Made by a program: the position numbers and the translations under genes. From NCBI RefSeq assembly GCF_021390195.1, contig NZ_CP090003.1, forward strand, positions 3,183,501-3,247,500: a DNA stretch of 64,000 bases. The letters are read 5' to 3'. Under the pieces are notes generated by a model. It did not search any database and was not told the DNA's origin. It worked only from the letters and a program-made list of their open reading frames with translations. How positions within the stretch are numbered: position 1 is the stretch's first letter; the number at the start of each line of letters is the position of its first letter. The DNA is from Flagellimonas sp. CMM7 (GTDB lineage: Bacteria > Bacteroidota > Bacteroidia > Flavobacteriales > Flavobacteriaceae). Shown piece after piece: positions 32,888 to 41,248 of the stretch.

Positions 32888-34237
32888 ATGGAAACTAGAA
32901 GAAATTTCATCAAAAGAAACGCTTTATTGGTTGGAGGAATGGCGGCCTCAACACTATTCCCAATGGAACTTTTAGCCACAATGCGAAAAACGGTAGGAGC
33001 TAACGACCGAATTAATGTGGGCCTAATCGGATGCAAGGGGATGGGTTTTGCCAATCTGACCTCTATGCTAAAAATGTCGGAAATCAATGTCTTGGCGCTG
33101 TGCGATATAGACGAAAATGTGCTTAAACAACGTGTGGCAGATTTGGAAAAAGCAGGTCTTAAAAAACCAAAGTTATACAGCGACTACCGAAAACTACTGG
33201 AAAATAAAGATTTGGATATTGTAATTGTGGGTACTCCAGATCATTGGCATTGCCTACAATTGATTGACGCCTTGCAAGCAGGAAAAGATGTGTATTGCGA
33301 GAAACCTATTGCCAACTCCATAGCCGAGTGTGATGTAATGTTGAACCAGGTCAATGCTAGCGATCGGATGGTTCAAATAGGGCAATGGCAGCGTAGTCAA
33401 CCTCATTTTGTGGACGCCATTAATTATGTGCACTCTGGGGCCTTGGGAAAAATACGCATGGCCAAGGCCTGGGCATTCCAAGGCTGGATGAAACCTGTGC
33501 CGGTAGTTCCCAATAGTGCCGTTCCAAACGGGGTGGATTATAAAATGTGGCTGGGCCCTGCGCAACACCGTCCTTTCAACCAAAATAGATTTCACTTTAA
33601 TTTTAGATGGTTTTGGGACTATGCGGGTGGGCTAATGACTGATTGGGGGGTGCACCTCATAGATTATGCCCTGTATGGAATGAAAGCTTCAACACCTAAG
33701 TCTATTATGGCTTTGGGTGGAAAATTTGCATACCCCAATGATGCGTCTGAAACCCCGGACACTTTACAGACCGTTTATGAATTTGATGGCTTCTCACTAT
33801 TATGGGAACATGCAACGGGCATTGATGGGGGCAATTATGGACGAAACCACGGAATAGCTTTTATCGGAAACAATGGTACTTTGGTGTTAGATCGTGGAGG
33901 TTGGGAGGTAATTCCAGAAAAAAACCGTCCAAATTGGAGTGAGGACCTTGGACCCAAAATAGAACCGGTTCCATTGCAACCCAATACAGGTAACGGATTA
34001 GACCTGCATACGGCCAACTTTGTTGAAGCAGTAAAACAGCGGGATAAAACTATATTAAGAGCCCCTATAAAAGTTGGATACGATGCGGCCAAGGTTTGCC
34101 ATATGGGTAATATTGCTTTTAAAACAGGGGAACGATTGTTCTGGGATACCGAAAAATCCAGTTTCAATAAAAGTGAAGCTGATTTATTGCTCAACAATAC
34201 CTACCACAATGGCTGGAAGCTACCAAAAGTTGAATAA
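32888..34237 (+). CDS. Gfo/Idh/MocA family oxidoreductase with Tat signal
   Basis: 449-residue NAD(P)-dependent sugar oxidoreductase or glycosidase-like enzyme. The N-terminus METRRNFIKRNALLVGG is a twin-arginine signal (RRNFIK), so the folded protein goes to the periplasm, probably with tightly bound cofactor. The Rossmann motif is VGLIGCKGMGFANL; the family EKP motif is DVYCEKPIANS, preceded by GTPDHWHC. The C-terminal domain has WDYAGGLMTDWGVHLIDYA with the catalytic-type Asp/His. Substrate unknown. It stands alone between two terminators and the unknown insert. Confidence 0.92.
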   Translation: METRRNFIKRNALLVGGMAASTLFPMELLATMRKTVGANDRINVGLIGCKGMGFANLTSMLKMSEINVLALCDIDENVLKQRVADLEKAGLKKPKLYSDYRKLLENKDLDIVIVGTPDHWHCLQLIDALQAGKDVYCEKPIANSIAECDVMLNQVNASDRMVQIGQWQRSQPHFVDAINYVHSGALGKIRMAKAWAFQGWMKPVPVVPNSAVPNGVDYKMWLGPAQHRPFNQNRFHFNFRWFWDYAGGLMTDWGVHLIDYALYGMKASTPKSIMALGGKFAYPNDASETPDTLQTVYEFDGFSLLWEHATGIDGGNYGRNHGIAFIGNNGTLVLDRGGWEVIPEKNRPNWSEDLGPKIEPVPLQPNTGNGLDLHTANFVEAVKQRDKTILRAPIKVGYDAAKVCHMGNIAFKTGERLFWDTEKSSFNKSEADLLLNNTYHNGWKLPKVE

Positions 34238-34379
34238 GTAACATCCTTTATTATGGGTGCACTTATCGGTCTCGTATAACCTTCAGTTACGGGTTAATAT
34301 GCGTTAATTTTGGTTTGGCACAGACGTTAGCAATTCCGAGTGGATTCGGACATAGTCGATTCGCGGTAATTACAGTTAT

Positions 34380-34396
34380 ACATTGCTGGGCAATGT
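34380..34396. repeat. Short inverted repeat at edge of unknown two-gene insert
   Basis: ACATTGC-TGG-GCAATGT, a perfect 7-bp stem 13 bp past the stop of the 75-residue gene. There is no U-tract on the minus strand, so terminator function is doubtful. Confidence 0.35.
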
Positions 34397-34408
34397 CCTT
34401 CATTTAAA

Positions 34409-34636
34409 TTAATTTTTAATTGATCGTTTTAAATATGATGTTGAATTTTTCGAAATATCCTCAGCCAATTCAATAATATATGATTCTCCATGGTTCAAAA
34501 ACTTTTCTATTTCTTTCTGATTTAATAATATTTTTAATTCGTACAATGCTATCGAACCACATATGACTTCTAACCTGTATGACTCATTATTACTGTAAAG
34601 TGTATAACACCAATCTTTTTCTAGTAAAACTTTCAT
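34409..34636 (-). CDS. Small protein of unknown function (75 residues)
   Basis: ATG 34636 gives MKVLLEKDWCYTLYS, then an alternating stretch SYRLEVICGSIALYELKILL and a helix NQKEIEKFLNHGESYIIELA, ending lysine-rich. No signal peptide and no recognised family; the size and alpha/beta make-up resemble small immunity or antitoxin-like proteins, but nothing proves this. It follows the 236-residue gene by 13 bp on the same strand and both lie in an AT-rich insert between core genes. Confidence 0.55.
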   Translation of the reverse strand: MKVLLEKDWCYTLYSNNESYRLEVICGSIALYELKILLNQKEIEKFLNHGESYIIELAEDISKNSTSYLKRSIKN

Positions 34637-34649
34637 CAATAATTTGAAA

Positions 34650-35360
34650 TTAATTTAGCACAATATTGTAAGGTTGTACATTTTGTAACTCTGCCCGTAG
34701 TTCTAAAAGAACATCAACACAATTTTGATAGTATTCTTTTTCATTGTTGTCCACTTCTTGCTCTAAACATTTCATGTGCATCTCCATGATGTATTTGAAC
34801 AACATTTCATAATTGCCCGAGTCTGACAGCTTGGAAATTATAATTTTTTGAATCCAAAATACATTGCCCCATAATGGCTTAGCATTATTTATTTCTTTGT
34901 TTACTGCCGCTTCCAAATGGTGGATGGTTTTGTATCGAGTTAAGGATTTTAGAACAATGCTTTCTACAAATTTTTGGATTCTATCTAAAAATAACCCTAT
35001 ATCCTTCTGAATTTCCGAAATGGGAATAAGTCTTATATCTTCCAAAAAGCCCCTAAAGGTTTGAATAGTATAATTTTCTCCTCGCGAATCCTGAAGTAAC
35101 TTTCGTCTTTTATTATTAATATAAACCTCTACATCGTTTATTCTCTTTCTTGCAATAAAAAGAATAACTAGATTGTGTCTTTTGGAGTCTGATTGTACAC
35201 TTACATGAACCAAGTCTTTTTTTAAATCATTGGTCTTTTTGAATTGAATGATAAAATTATCTATATCCGATATGTCTTGATTTCTTTCCGCGACAAAACC
35301 TCTTTGTTCGAAAATTGATATTAGATAATCTTGTATTCTTTTGTATTTAGTATTTTCCAT
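34650..35360 (-). CDS. Protein of unknown function (236 residues) in accessory insert
   Basis: No family recognised. The N-terminal third (about 1-110) looks like an alpha/beta domain (YLISIFEQRGFVAERNQD, then HNLVILFIARKRINDVEVYI). The remainder is helical (FLDRIQKFVESIVLKSLTRY, NYEMLFKYIMEMHMKCLEQE). It has no signal peptide or membrane segment, so it is cytosolic. It forms a pair with the downstream 75-residue gene. The pair is flanked by non-coding sequence with REP-like pieces, suggesting an acquired or lineage-specific unit. Confidence 0.6.
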   Translation of the reverse strand: MENTKYKRIQDYLISIFEQRGFVAERNQDISDIDNFIIQFKKTNDLKKDLVHVSVQSDSKRHNLVILFIARKRINDVEVYINNKRRKLLQDSRGENYTIQTFRGFLEDIRLIPISEIQKDIGLFLDRIQKFVESIVLKSLTRYKTIHHLEAAVNKEINNAKPLWGNVFWIQKIIISKLSDSGNYEMLFKYIMEMHMKCLEQEVDNNEKEYYQNCVDVLLELRAELQNVQPYNIVLN

Positions 35361-35548
35361 CTATTTGGAAATATTGCCTAACGATAAGCTAAAAATCGTT
35401 TTAACGATTCTTTAGCAACTGATAAGTGAAGTTCGGGAATTTTTTGTAAAAATCCAGACCAAATTAATGAATGACCCGTACGAATTTAGGAACATGATTC
35501 CTTCATTCGACCAGCTCAGGATGATGAGCAAAGGAGCTTTTAAACTTG

Positions 35549-36142
35549 TTAGCGGTAAGCATCATTAAGGCCCATCCCTTTTTTAATCATTGGTAAAATT
35601 TTTTCCAGTCTTCTGGCTTTGGTCTTTTCTTGTTTGGCTTCCAGAATATATTCGCAGAATTCTTTTTGCTTGTATGGAGAAAGGGCTTCAAATGCAGTTT
35701 TAATAGCAGTGTCTTTTACCAAAGCTTGCTTTAACAATGTTGGCACTTGCAATTCCTTTGAAGATTTTTCTGGGGCAATGGAAAGTCCTTTTTCTTGGTT
35801 TTCAATAGACTCTACCATATAGGCCAAGACCGCCTCCTTATCAATATCCTTTTCAGAAGAAAAATACCAATGGCGCATTGCTTTGGTTTTTCCCTCTTGG
35901 GCGTTGCGCAATACTTTTTTTGGATCTTTTAGAAAAACACCATTATAGAACCATACCCCAAAATGGTTTTTAAACCTACAAATACCAAACACATTTTTAC
36001 CGTTTATGGTATACACCGGTATATTCCATTTGTAATCTTCTACACTCTTGGTTTGTAAAGCTAGTTCTCGCAATGCGCAGATTCCTTCCCTAAAGGGATG
36101 TTCCGCTTGGTAGTATATATTCAGTTTTTCCGCTTTTTCCAT
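35549..36142 (-). CDS. YdeI/OmdA-type protein with DUF1801 domain
   Basis: 197 residues in two parts. Residues 1-120 form a DUF1801/YdhG-like domain (LRELALQTKSVEDYKWNIPV, NHFGVWFYNGVFLKDPKKVL). Residues 130-197 are the OmdA/YdeI C-terminal helical motif (FEALSPYKQKEFCEYILEAK, ARRLEKILPMIKKGMGL). In E. coli and B. subtilis relatives the family is tied to peptide/stress phenotypes; molecular function unknown. It begins 1 bp after the pepT stop (minus strand), so it is translated from the pepT mRNA. Confidence 0.85.
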   Translation of the reverse strand: MEKAEKLNIYYQAEHPFREGICALRELALQTKSVEDYKWNIPVYTINGKNVFGICRFKNHFGVWFYNGVFLKDPKKVLRNAQEGKTKAMRHWYFSSEKDIDKEAVLAYMVESIENQEKGLSIAPEKSSKELQVPTLLKQALVKDTAIKTAFEALSPYKQKEFCEYILEAKQEKTKARRLEKILPMIKKGMGLNDAYR

Positions 36143-36143
36143 C

Positions 36144-37373
36144 TTACTTAATTTGAATAGCGGTAAGCTCGCAAATTTTCACAATGACCTGTACGGCCTT
36201 TTCCATACTTTCCAAAGGCACATATTCATATTTTCCGTGAAAGTTATGTCCTCCCGCAAATATATTGGGACATGGGAGTCCCATAAAACTTAATTGAGAG
36301 CCATCTGTACCTCCTCTTATCGGTTTTATAATGGGCTCAATACCCAGGGATTCCATAGCTTCTCTCGCAATTTCGACAATGTGGAAAACAGGCTCCACTT
36401 TTTCGCGCATGTTCCGGTATTGATCCTCAATATGAAGCACTACATAATCTCCATATTTTTTATTGAGTTTATCTGTAATATCCTTTAGCAGCTCTTTTCT
36501 AGCTTCAAAATGGTTTTCATCATGATCACGGATGATAAGTTCTATCTCCGCATTCTCTATTTCACCTTTTATTTTGTGGACATGAAAAAAACCTTCCCGG
36601 TCCATGGTTTTTTCCGGCACTTCTCTGGGAGGCATAAGGCTCAAAAACTCATTGGCAATACCAATGGCATTTACCATCTTATTCTTGGCATAGCCAGGGT
36701 GAACGCTCTTGCCCTCAATTTTAATTTTAGCACTGGCTGCGTTAAAATTTTCAAACTCCAGCTCACCGACTTGACTTCCATCCATGGTATAGGCCCAAGC
36801 TGCCCCAAATTTTTCCACATCAAATTTATGGGCTCCCCTTCCAATTTCTTCATCAGGCGTAAAAGCAACGCGAATTTCGCCATGCTTTATTTCTGGGTGC
36901 TCTGCTAAATACTCCATTGCCGTAATAATCTCCGCAATTCCTGCCTTATCATCTGCACCAAGCAGGGTGGTGCCATCTGTGGTAATCAACGTTTGACCTT
37001 CATACTGCAATAAATCTTCAAAATAGTCTGGAGATAACACGATGTCCTTTGCTTTGTTGAGCACTATGTCTTTTCCATCGTAATTTTCAACTATTTGTGG
37101 TTTAATGTTTTTCCCTGTAAAATCTGGCGTAGTATCTATGTGGGATATGAAGCCTATGATCGGCACTTTTTTATCAATGTTACTCGGTAAGGTTGCCATG
37201 ATATAGGCATTTTCATCTATGGATACGTCCTGCATTCCAATCTGATGAAGTTCCATGACCAACTTTTTGGCCAAGTTCCATTGTTTTTCTGTACTGGGAG
37301 TAGTTTTGGAATAAGGGTCACTTTGCGTATCAATGGACACATATTCTAGAAATCGGGGTAGTAATTTTTCCAT
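36144..37373 (-). CDS. pepT: Peptidase T (tripeptide aminopeptidase)
   Basis: Cytosolic M20B tripeptidase of 409 residues, the normal length. Zinc site residues are visible in order: [12 protein letters not shown] (His and catalytic Asp), [13 protein letters not shown] (bridging Asp), [14 protein letters not shown] (Glu pair), [13 protein letters not shown] (Asp) and [15 protein letters not shown] (His). The PepT-specific [17 protein letters not shown] is intact. It releases N-terminal residues from tripeptides. Confidence 0.96.
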   Translation of the reverse strand: MEKLLPRFLEYVSIDTQSDPYSKTTPSTEKQWNLAKKLVMELHQIGMQDVSIDENAYIMATLPSNIDKKVPIIGFISHIDTTPDFTGKNIKPQIVENYDGKDIVLNKAKDIVLSPDYFEDLLQYEGQTLITTDGTTLLGADDKAGIAEIITAMEYLAEHPEIKHGEIRVAFTPDEEIGRGAHKFDVEKFGAAWAYTMDGSQVGELEFENFNAASAKIKIEGKSVHPGYAKNKMVNAIGIANEFLSLMPPREVPEKTMDREGFFHVHKIKGEIENAEIELIIRDHDENHFEARKELLKDITDKLNKKYGDYVVLHIEDQYRNMREKVEPVFHIVEIAREAMESLGIEPIIKPIRGGTDGSQLSFMGLPCPNIFAGGHNFHGKYEYVPLESMEKAVQVIVKICELTAIQIK

Positions 37374-37471
37374 AAAGTGCGTTTCATCAAAAATAACGTT
37401 TATTCAATCGTGATTTTAAGAAAAAGAGTACTTGAAAAGTTATCTTTCCCAACTTTAGAAAATCAACCCAA

Positions 37472-37891
37472 TTGAAAGGATTTCTTTTTTATTTTTTTGT
37501 GATATGCAGTCTGCATTGTGCGGCCCAAGAAGAGTGTATTTTGGGTATTGGCGGACAGGATGACGAAGTGATCGAAGAGGTTTTTCAACTCAATGAAGAT
37601 CAAAAGGAAAAAATGAAGAATTGGGGAGCCGAACTCAAGATCAGAAATGAAATTTTGAAAGACCAGGCGGGTTATCTTTTAAAAAAATCTGAACAAAGTT
37701 CTCCAGAAGATTTAATAGTAATGTCCTACAAATACAAAGATATTCTAGATAGCATGAAACAAAATGTGCGAATGTTGGACAAACGATTATTATCAATTTT
37801 TAATGACAAACAATATAATTTCTATCTAGAACTATGCAATCAATTAAGTTTATTGCCTATTTATGTAGATAGGTCAGTTGACGAAAAATAA
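37472..37891 (+). CDS. Small exported helical protein, unknown function
   Basis: 139 residues from a TTG start; this is the only start giving a complete signal peptide (MKGFLFYFFVICSLHCAAQ). The mature part is helical and charged (FQLNEDQKEKMKNWGAELKI, YKDILDSMKQNVRMLDKRL). This is reminiscent of Spy/CpxP-like periplasmic helical proteins but without their LTxxQ motifs. No ATG alternative lies upstream. It precedes pyrD by 54 bp on the same strand. Confidence 0.65.
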   Translation: MKGFLFYFFVICSLHCAAQEECILGIGGQDDEVIEEVFQLNEDQKEKMKNWGAELKIRNEILKDQAGYLLKKSEQSSPEDLIVMSYKYKDILDSMKQNVRMLDKRLLSIFNDKQYNFYLELCNQLSLLPIYVDRSVDEK

Positions 37892-37922
37892 CTGATTTTC
37901 CAAAATCTGATTTAAGAGTTTA

Positions 37923-37930
37923 TATTTTTG
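37923..37930 (+). promoter_or_regulatory. -7 box for pyrD
   Basis: TATTTTTG matches TAnnTTTG, 15 bp before the pyrD ATG; no clear -33 element. Confidence 0.35.
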
Positions 37931-37945
37931 TTCAAATTTTTTTAA

Positions 37946-38998
37946 ATGTACAAGTTCCTCATTCGCCCATTAGTTTTTCTTCTTGATGCAGAAACTGCTC
38001 ATCATTTTTCTTTTTGGGCAATAAAGATACTTTCCAAATTAGGACTTTCAGGATTGTTTAGAAAGACCTTTGTAATCAATGATCCATTACTGGAACGTGA
38101 AGTTTTTGGGTTGAAGTTCAAAAACCCCGTTGGACTGGCGGCGGGATTTGATAAGGACGCTAAGCTTTACAACGAACTGTCTGATTTTGGTTTTGGTTTT
38201 GTGGAAATAGGCACGCTTACTCCCAAGCCGCAAGATGGAAATCCTAAAAAACGATTGTTTAGATTATTGGATGATGAAGCCATCATCAACAGGATGGGGT
38301 TTAATAATAAAGGAGCTTTTGAAGCGGTTGAACAATTAAAGAAAAAACATAGGGTACTTATTGGTGGTAATATTGGAAAGAATAAATTGACCCCTAATGA
38401 GAATGCCATAAAGGATTATCTGATATGTTTTGAGGCGCTTTTTGAATATGTAGATTATTTTGTGGTCAATGTAAGTTCTCCAAACACCCCAGGTTTAAGG
38501 GAGTTGCAAGATAAAGAGCCATTGACCAATCTGTTGAAAAAGTTAAAACGTCAAAATGGAAAATTGGCGAAGAAACGAGCAGTAAAGGAAAAGCCTATTT
38601 TATTAAAAATTGCACCCGATTTAACAGATGATCAATTGCTTGATATTGTGTCCATAATGGCTGATACCGCAATTGATGGAATTATTGCAACCAATACGAC
38701 CATCTCCAGAAAAGGGCTAAAGTCCCATCTTATAATTTCAGAAGAAAAAGGGGGATTAAGCGGAAAACCACTTGCCAAAAGAAGCACAGAAGTGATTCGG
38801 TTTTTAGCTGAGAAAAGTAATAAAGCATTTCCAATTATTGGAGTAGGGGGAATACATTCTGCAGAAGATGCATTGGAAAAGTTGGATGCTGGCGCCGACT
38901 TGATTCAACTTTACACAGGGTTCGTATATGAAGGGCCCTCTTTGGTTAAAAAGATAAACCAAGCTATTTTAGCAAAAGCTCAATCTAATGCTCAATAA
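37946..38998 (+). CDS. pyrD: Quinone-dependent dihydroorotate dehydrogenase
   Basis: Class 2 FMN enzyme oxidising dihydroorotate to orotate with membrane quinone (pyrimidine synthesis). The N-terminal amphipathic helices for membrane association ([20 protein letters not shown]) mark class 2. Then [37 protein letters not shown], the catalytic Ser region [24 protein letters not shown] and [23 protein letters not shown] (shown in parts) bind FMN. Its stop overlaps the next start codon by one base (TAATG). Confidence 0.96.
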   Translation: MYKFLIRPLVFLLDAETAHHFSFWAIKILSKLGLSGLFRKTFVINDPLLEREVFGLKFKNPVGLAAGFDKDAKLYNELSDFGFGFVEIGTLTPKPQDGNPKKRLFRLLDDEAIINRMGFNNKGAFEAVEQLKKKHRVLIGGNIGKNKLTPNENAIKDYLICFEALFEYVDYFVVNVSSPNTPGLRELQDKEPLTNLLKKLKRQNGKLAKKRAVKEKPILLKIAPDLTDDQLLDIVSIMADTAIDGIIATNTTISRKGLKSHLIISEEKGGLSGKPLAKRSTEVIRFLAEKSNKAFPIIGVGGIHSAEDALEKLDAGADLIQLYTGFVYEGPSLVKKINQAILAKAQSNAQ

Positions 38999-39534
38999 TG
39001 AGAAGTATAGCTTGCACCTCGTTACTTTTGTTGTTTACCGCCACAATGGTTGCTCAAACGCAAAGAGTACCCAAAACAGATTTTACTAAAATGTATCTTC
39101 CTGTTTGGTTAGAAGCTGAAAAACACTGTTTGGAAGTTGCAAATGCTATGCCTGAAGAGCTATATAGCTATAGACCAACACCGGAAAGCAAAACTTTTGC
39201 AGAGCAATTGGTACATATTGGGTATACAGTAGAATTACTTACAAAAAGATATGTACAAGGCATGGAAGTAAAACCAAATACCCCGGATGCTTCTAAAATG
39301 AGTAAGCAAGAAATCTTACAGCTACTAAAAAAAGGCTTCAAATATACCGAGGGAATAATTTACACAATAGAGCAATCAAAGTTGGATGAGACTTGCGTAA
39401 TGTACCATAGTGGTAATACGGTAAGCAGAGCTTTTGCCTTTTTCTATGTGCAGGACCATTTAACCAATCATAGGGCCAAGGCCAATCTCTATCTCCGCAT
39501 GAACAATATTAAGCCGCCATCATATACCTGGTAG
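38998..39534 (+). CDS. Exported DinB-superfamily protein
   Basis: 178 residues with a signal peptide ending TMVAQT. The four-helix DinB bundle has two metal-His blocks, FAEQLVHIGYTVELL and YVQDHLTNHRAKANLYLRM. Most DinB proteins are cytosolic; this Bacteroidota group is exported. Function unknown; probably a metal-dependent hydrolase or transferase, or a binding protein. Translationally coupled to pyrD, without evident functional relation. Confidence 0.85.
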   Translation: MRSIACTSLLLLFTATMVAQTQRVPKTDFTKMYLPVWLEAEKHCLEVANAMPEELYSYRPTPESKTFAEQLVHIGYTVELLTKRYVQGMEVKPNTPDASKMSKQEILQLLKKGFKYTEGIIYTIEQSKLDETCVMYHSGNTVSRAFAFFYVQDHLTNHRAKANLYLRMNNIKPPSYTW

Positions 39535-39591
39535 GTTTCCGTATTGGGCACTTGTATTATTTTGTATTTTTCCAAGCTAAATCTATTTGGT

Positions 39592-40218
39592 TTGAATTAT
39601 GATACGCTCTTTGTGTTTGTGATGGCTTCTACAGCACTGGCCATTTCACCGGGGCCTGATAACATCTTTGTACTTACCCAAAGCATATCAAATGGAGTAA
39701 AATCTGGGTTGGCTGTAGTTGCTGGACTTGTAAGTGGTTGTTTGGTGCACACCACTTTCTTGGCTTTTGGTGTTTCGGAAGTCATTAAAAGAAGTGACAC
39801 GCTTTTTTTTATCATTAAACTATTTGGGGCAATATATCTGCTCTACTTGGCCGTAAAGGTTTACAAAAGTGATTCTTCGATAGACTTAAATACAAAAGGA
39901 AATTCAAAAAAAGGGTTTACAATATTATTTTGGAGAGGGTTTACCATGAACGTGCTTAACCCAAAAGTCACGATTTTCTTTTTGGCATTTTTCCCTGGAT
40001 TTTTATTTAGTACTGAACTAAATACCGTAATTCAGTTTTATGTGCTTGGAATACTTTTTATGTTGTCGGCATGTATTGTTTTTAGTACTATAGCCTTGCT
40101 GGCAGGAAACATATCTAAATATATTTTGGCACGGCAAAAAGTAGGGGTCTATCTAAAATGGCTTCAAATTATTGTGTTTGTTGGGATTGCCATTTATCTA
40201 TTTCTATCGGATAAATAG
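39592..40218 (+). CDS. LysE/RhtB family amino-acid exporter
   Basis: Six-helix inner-membrane exporter of 208 residues from TTG 39592 (MNYDTLFVFVMASTALAISP). This start places ALAISPGPDNIFVLTQS where the family begins. The longer frame from 39544 adds an unsupported 16 residues. Other markers are GVKSGLAVVAGLVSG, FKLFGAIYLLYLAVKVYKS-like (IKLFGAIYLLYLAVKVY) and FTMNVLNPKVTIFFLAFFPG. Exports amino acids or similar metabolites. Confidence 0.9.
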   Translation: MNYDTLFVFVMASTALAISPGPDNIFVLTQSISNGVKSGLAVVAGLVSGCLVHTTFLAFGVSEVIKRSDTLFFIIKLFGAIYLLYLAVKVYKSDSSIDLNTKGNSKKGFTILFWRGFTMNVLNPKVTIFFLAFFPGFLFSTELNTVIQFYVLGILFMLSACIVFSTIALLAGNISKYILARQKVGVYLKWLQIIVFVGIAIYLFLSDK

Positions 40219-40239
40219 TGGTAATTTTACATTCAGGCT

Positions 40240-41103
40240 ATGTCAAAAGTTAAACTCATAGAATGTCCACGAGATGCCATGCAAGGCATTAAAACCTTTA
40301 TTCCCACAAAAGAAAAGGCAAAGTACATTCAATCCTTGTTGGGATGTGGCTTTGATACTATAGATTTTGGAAGTTTTGTTTCGCCGAAGGCTATTCCCCA
40401 GATGATTGATACTGCAGAAGTTTTATCTCAATTAGATCTTTCCAAAACTAAAAGTAAACTTTTATCGATTATTGCCAATATAAGAGGGGCTAGCGATGCA
40501 TGTACACATCCAGAAATTGACTATTTGGGATATCCTTTTTCCATTTCCGAAAACTTTCAAATGCGTAATACCCATAAAACTATTGCGCAATCTGTGGAAA
40601 CGTTGAAGGGTATTTTAGAAATAGCCAATGCCAATAATAAGGAAGTGGTAACCTATATATCAATGGGTTTTGGAAATCCTTATGGAGACCCCTGGAATGT
40701 TGAAATTGTTGGCAAATGGACCGAAAAGTTAGCGGCAATGGGTGTGAAAATCTTATCGCTCTCTGATACTATCGGAAGCTCTACGCCAGAAGTTATAGAG
40801 TATTTGTTTTCAAATTTGATACCCAAATACCCTGATATAGAGTTTGGGGCACATCTACATACAACACCCACCAGATGGCATGAAAAAGTAGATGCAGCCT
40901 ATAAGGCAGGCTGTCGTCGTTTTGATGGTGCGGTACAAGGCTTTGGAGGTTGTCCTATGGCAAAGGATGAACTCACCGGAAATATGCCAACAGAAAAGAT
41001 GCTGTCTTATTTTACTTCGGAAAAAGCCGATTCTGGGGTTAACTGGATGGTTTTTGAGGCCGCTTACAACAAGGCTACGGAACTGTTTTCTGTCTACCAC
41101 TAA
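40240..41103 (+). CDS. Hydroxymethylglutaryl-CoA lyase
   Basis: TIM-barrel DRE-TIM metallolyase (287 residues) cleaving HMG-CoA to acetyl-CoA and acetoacetate, last step of leucine breakdown. Seen: ECPRDAMQGIKTFIPTKEK (the loop carrying the catalytic Arg/Asp), DFGSFVSPKAIPQM, the metal His pair region FGAHLHTTPTRWHEKVDAA, and the active-site Cys loop GFGGCPMAKDELTGNMPTE. Cytosolic. It follows the LysE-type exporter by 21 bp. Confidence 0.93.
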   Translation: MSKVKLIECPRDAMQGIKTFIPTKEKAKYIQSLLGCGFDTIDFGSFVSPKAIPQMIDTAEVLSQLDLSKTKSKLLSIIANIRGASDACTHPEIDYLGYPFSISENFQMRNTHKTIAQSVETLKGILEIANANNKEVVTYISMGFGNPYGDPWNVEIVGKWTEKLAAMGVKILSLSDTIGSSTPEVIEYLFSNLIPKYPDIEFGAHLHTTPTRWHEKVDAAYKAGCRRFDGAVQGFGGCPMAKDELTGNMPTEKMLSYFTSEKADSGVNWMVFEAAYNKATELFSVYH

Positions 41104-41149
41104 AGCTTCTTATATAATATACTGGATTATTAAATGTTAAATCTTACAC

Positions 41150-41174
41150 TTTATTTAAATTAAGTCTAAATAAA
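41150..41174. promoter_or_regulatory. Iron-type operator 1 (23-bp inverted repeat) upstream of DUF4856
   Basis: Core 41151-41173 has arms TTATTTAAA and TCTAAATAA around a short spacer. It directly abuts the TTG -33 element (41176-41178) of the DUF4856 promoter, a typical repressor position. Confidence 0.6.
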
Positions 41175-41175
41175 C

Positions 41176-41206
41176 TTGCACTTTTTCATTGGGCAAGATA
41201 TATTTG
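41176..41206 (+). promoter_or_regulatory. DUF4856/iron cluster promoter
   Basis: CTTG -33 element (TTG 41176-41178), 20-bp spacer, TATATTTG (41199-41206). Transcription would start near 41213, just before operator 2. Confidence 0.6.
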
Positions 41207-41217
41207 CTGTTTTAAAA

Positions 41218-41240
41218 TTATTTATAACTAATCTAAATAA
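41218..41240. promoter_or_regulatory. Iron-type operator 2 (23-bp inverted repeat)
   Basis: Arms TTATTTATA and TCTAAATAA, identical in length and spacing to operators 1 and 3. It ends 8 bp before the ATG, so a bound repressor would block both initiation and elongation. Confidence 0.6.
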
Positions 41241-41248
41241 ACTTAATA

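Noticed and set aside
34380..34396. attC-like integron recombination site
   Set aside because: Only a 7-bp stem with 3-nt loop; no integrase and no repeated cassettes.
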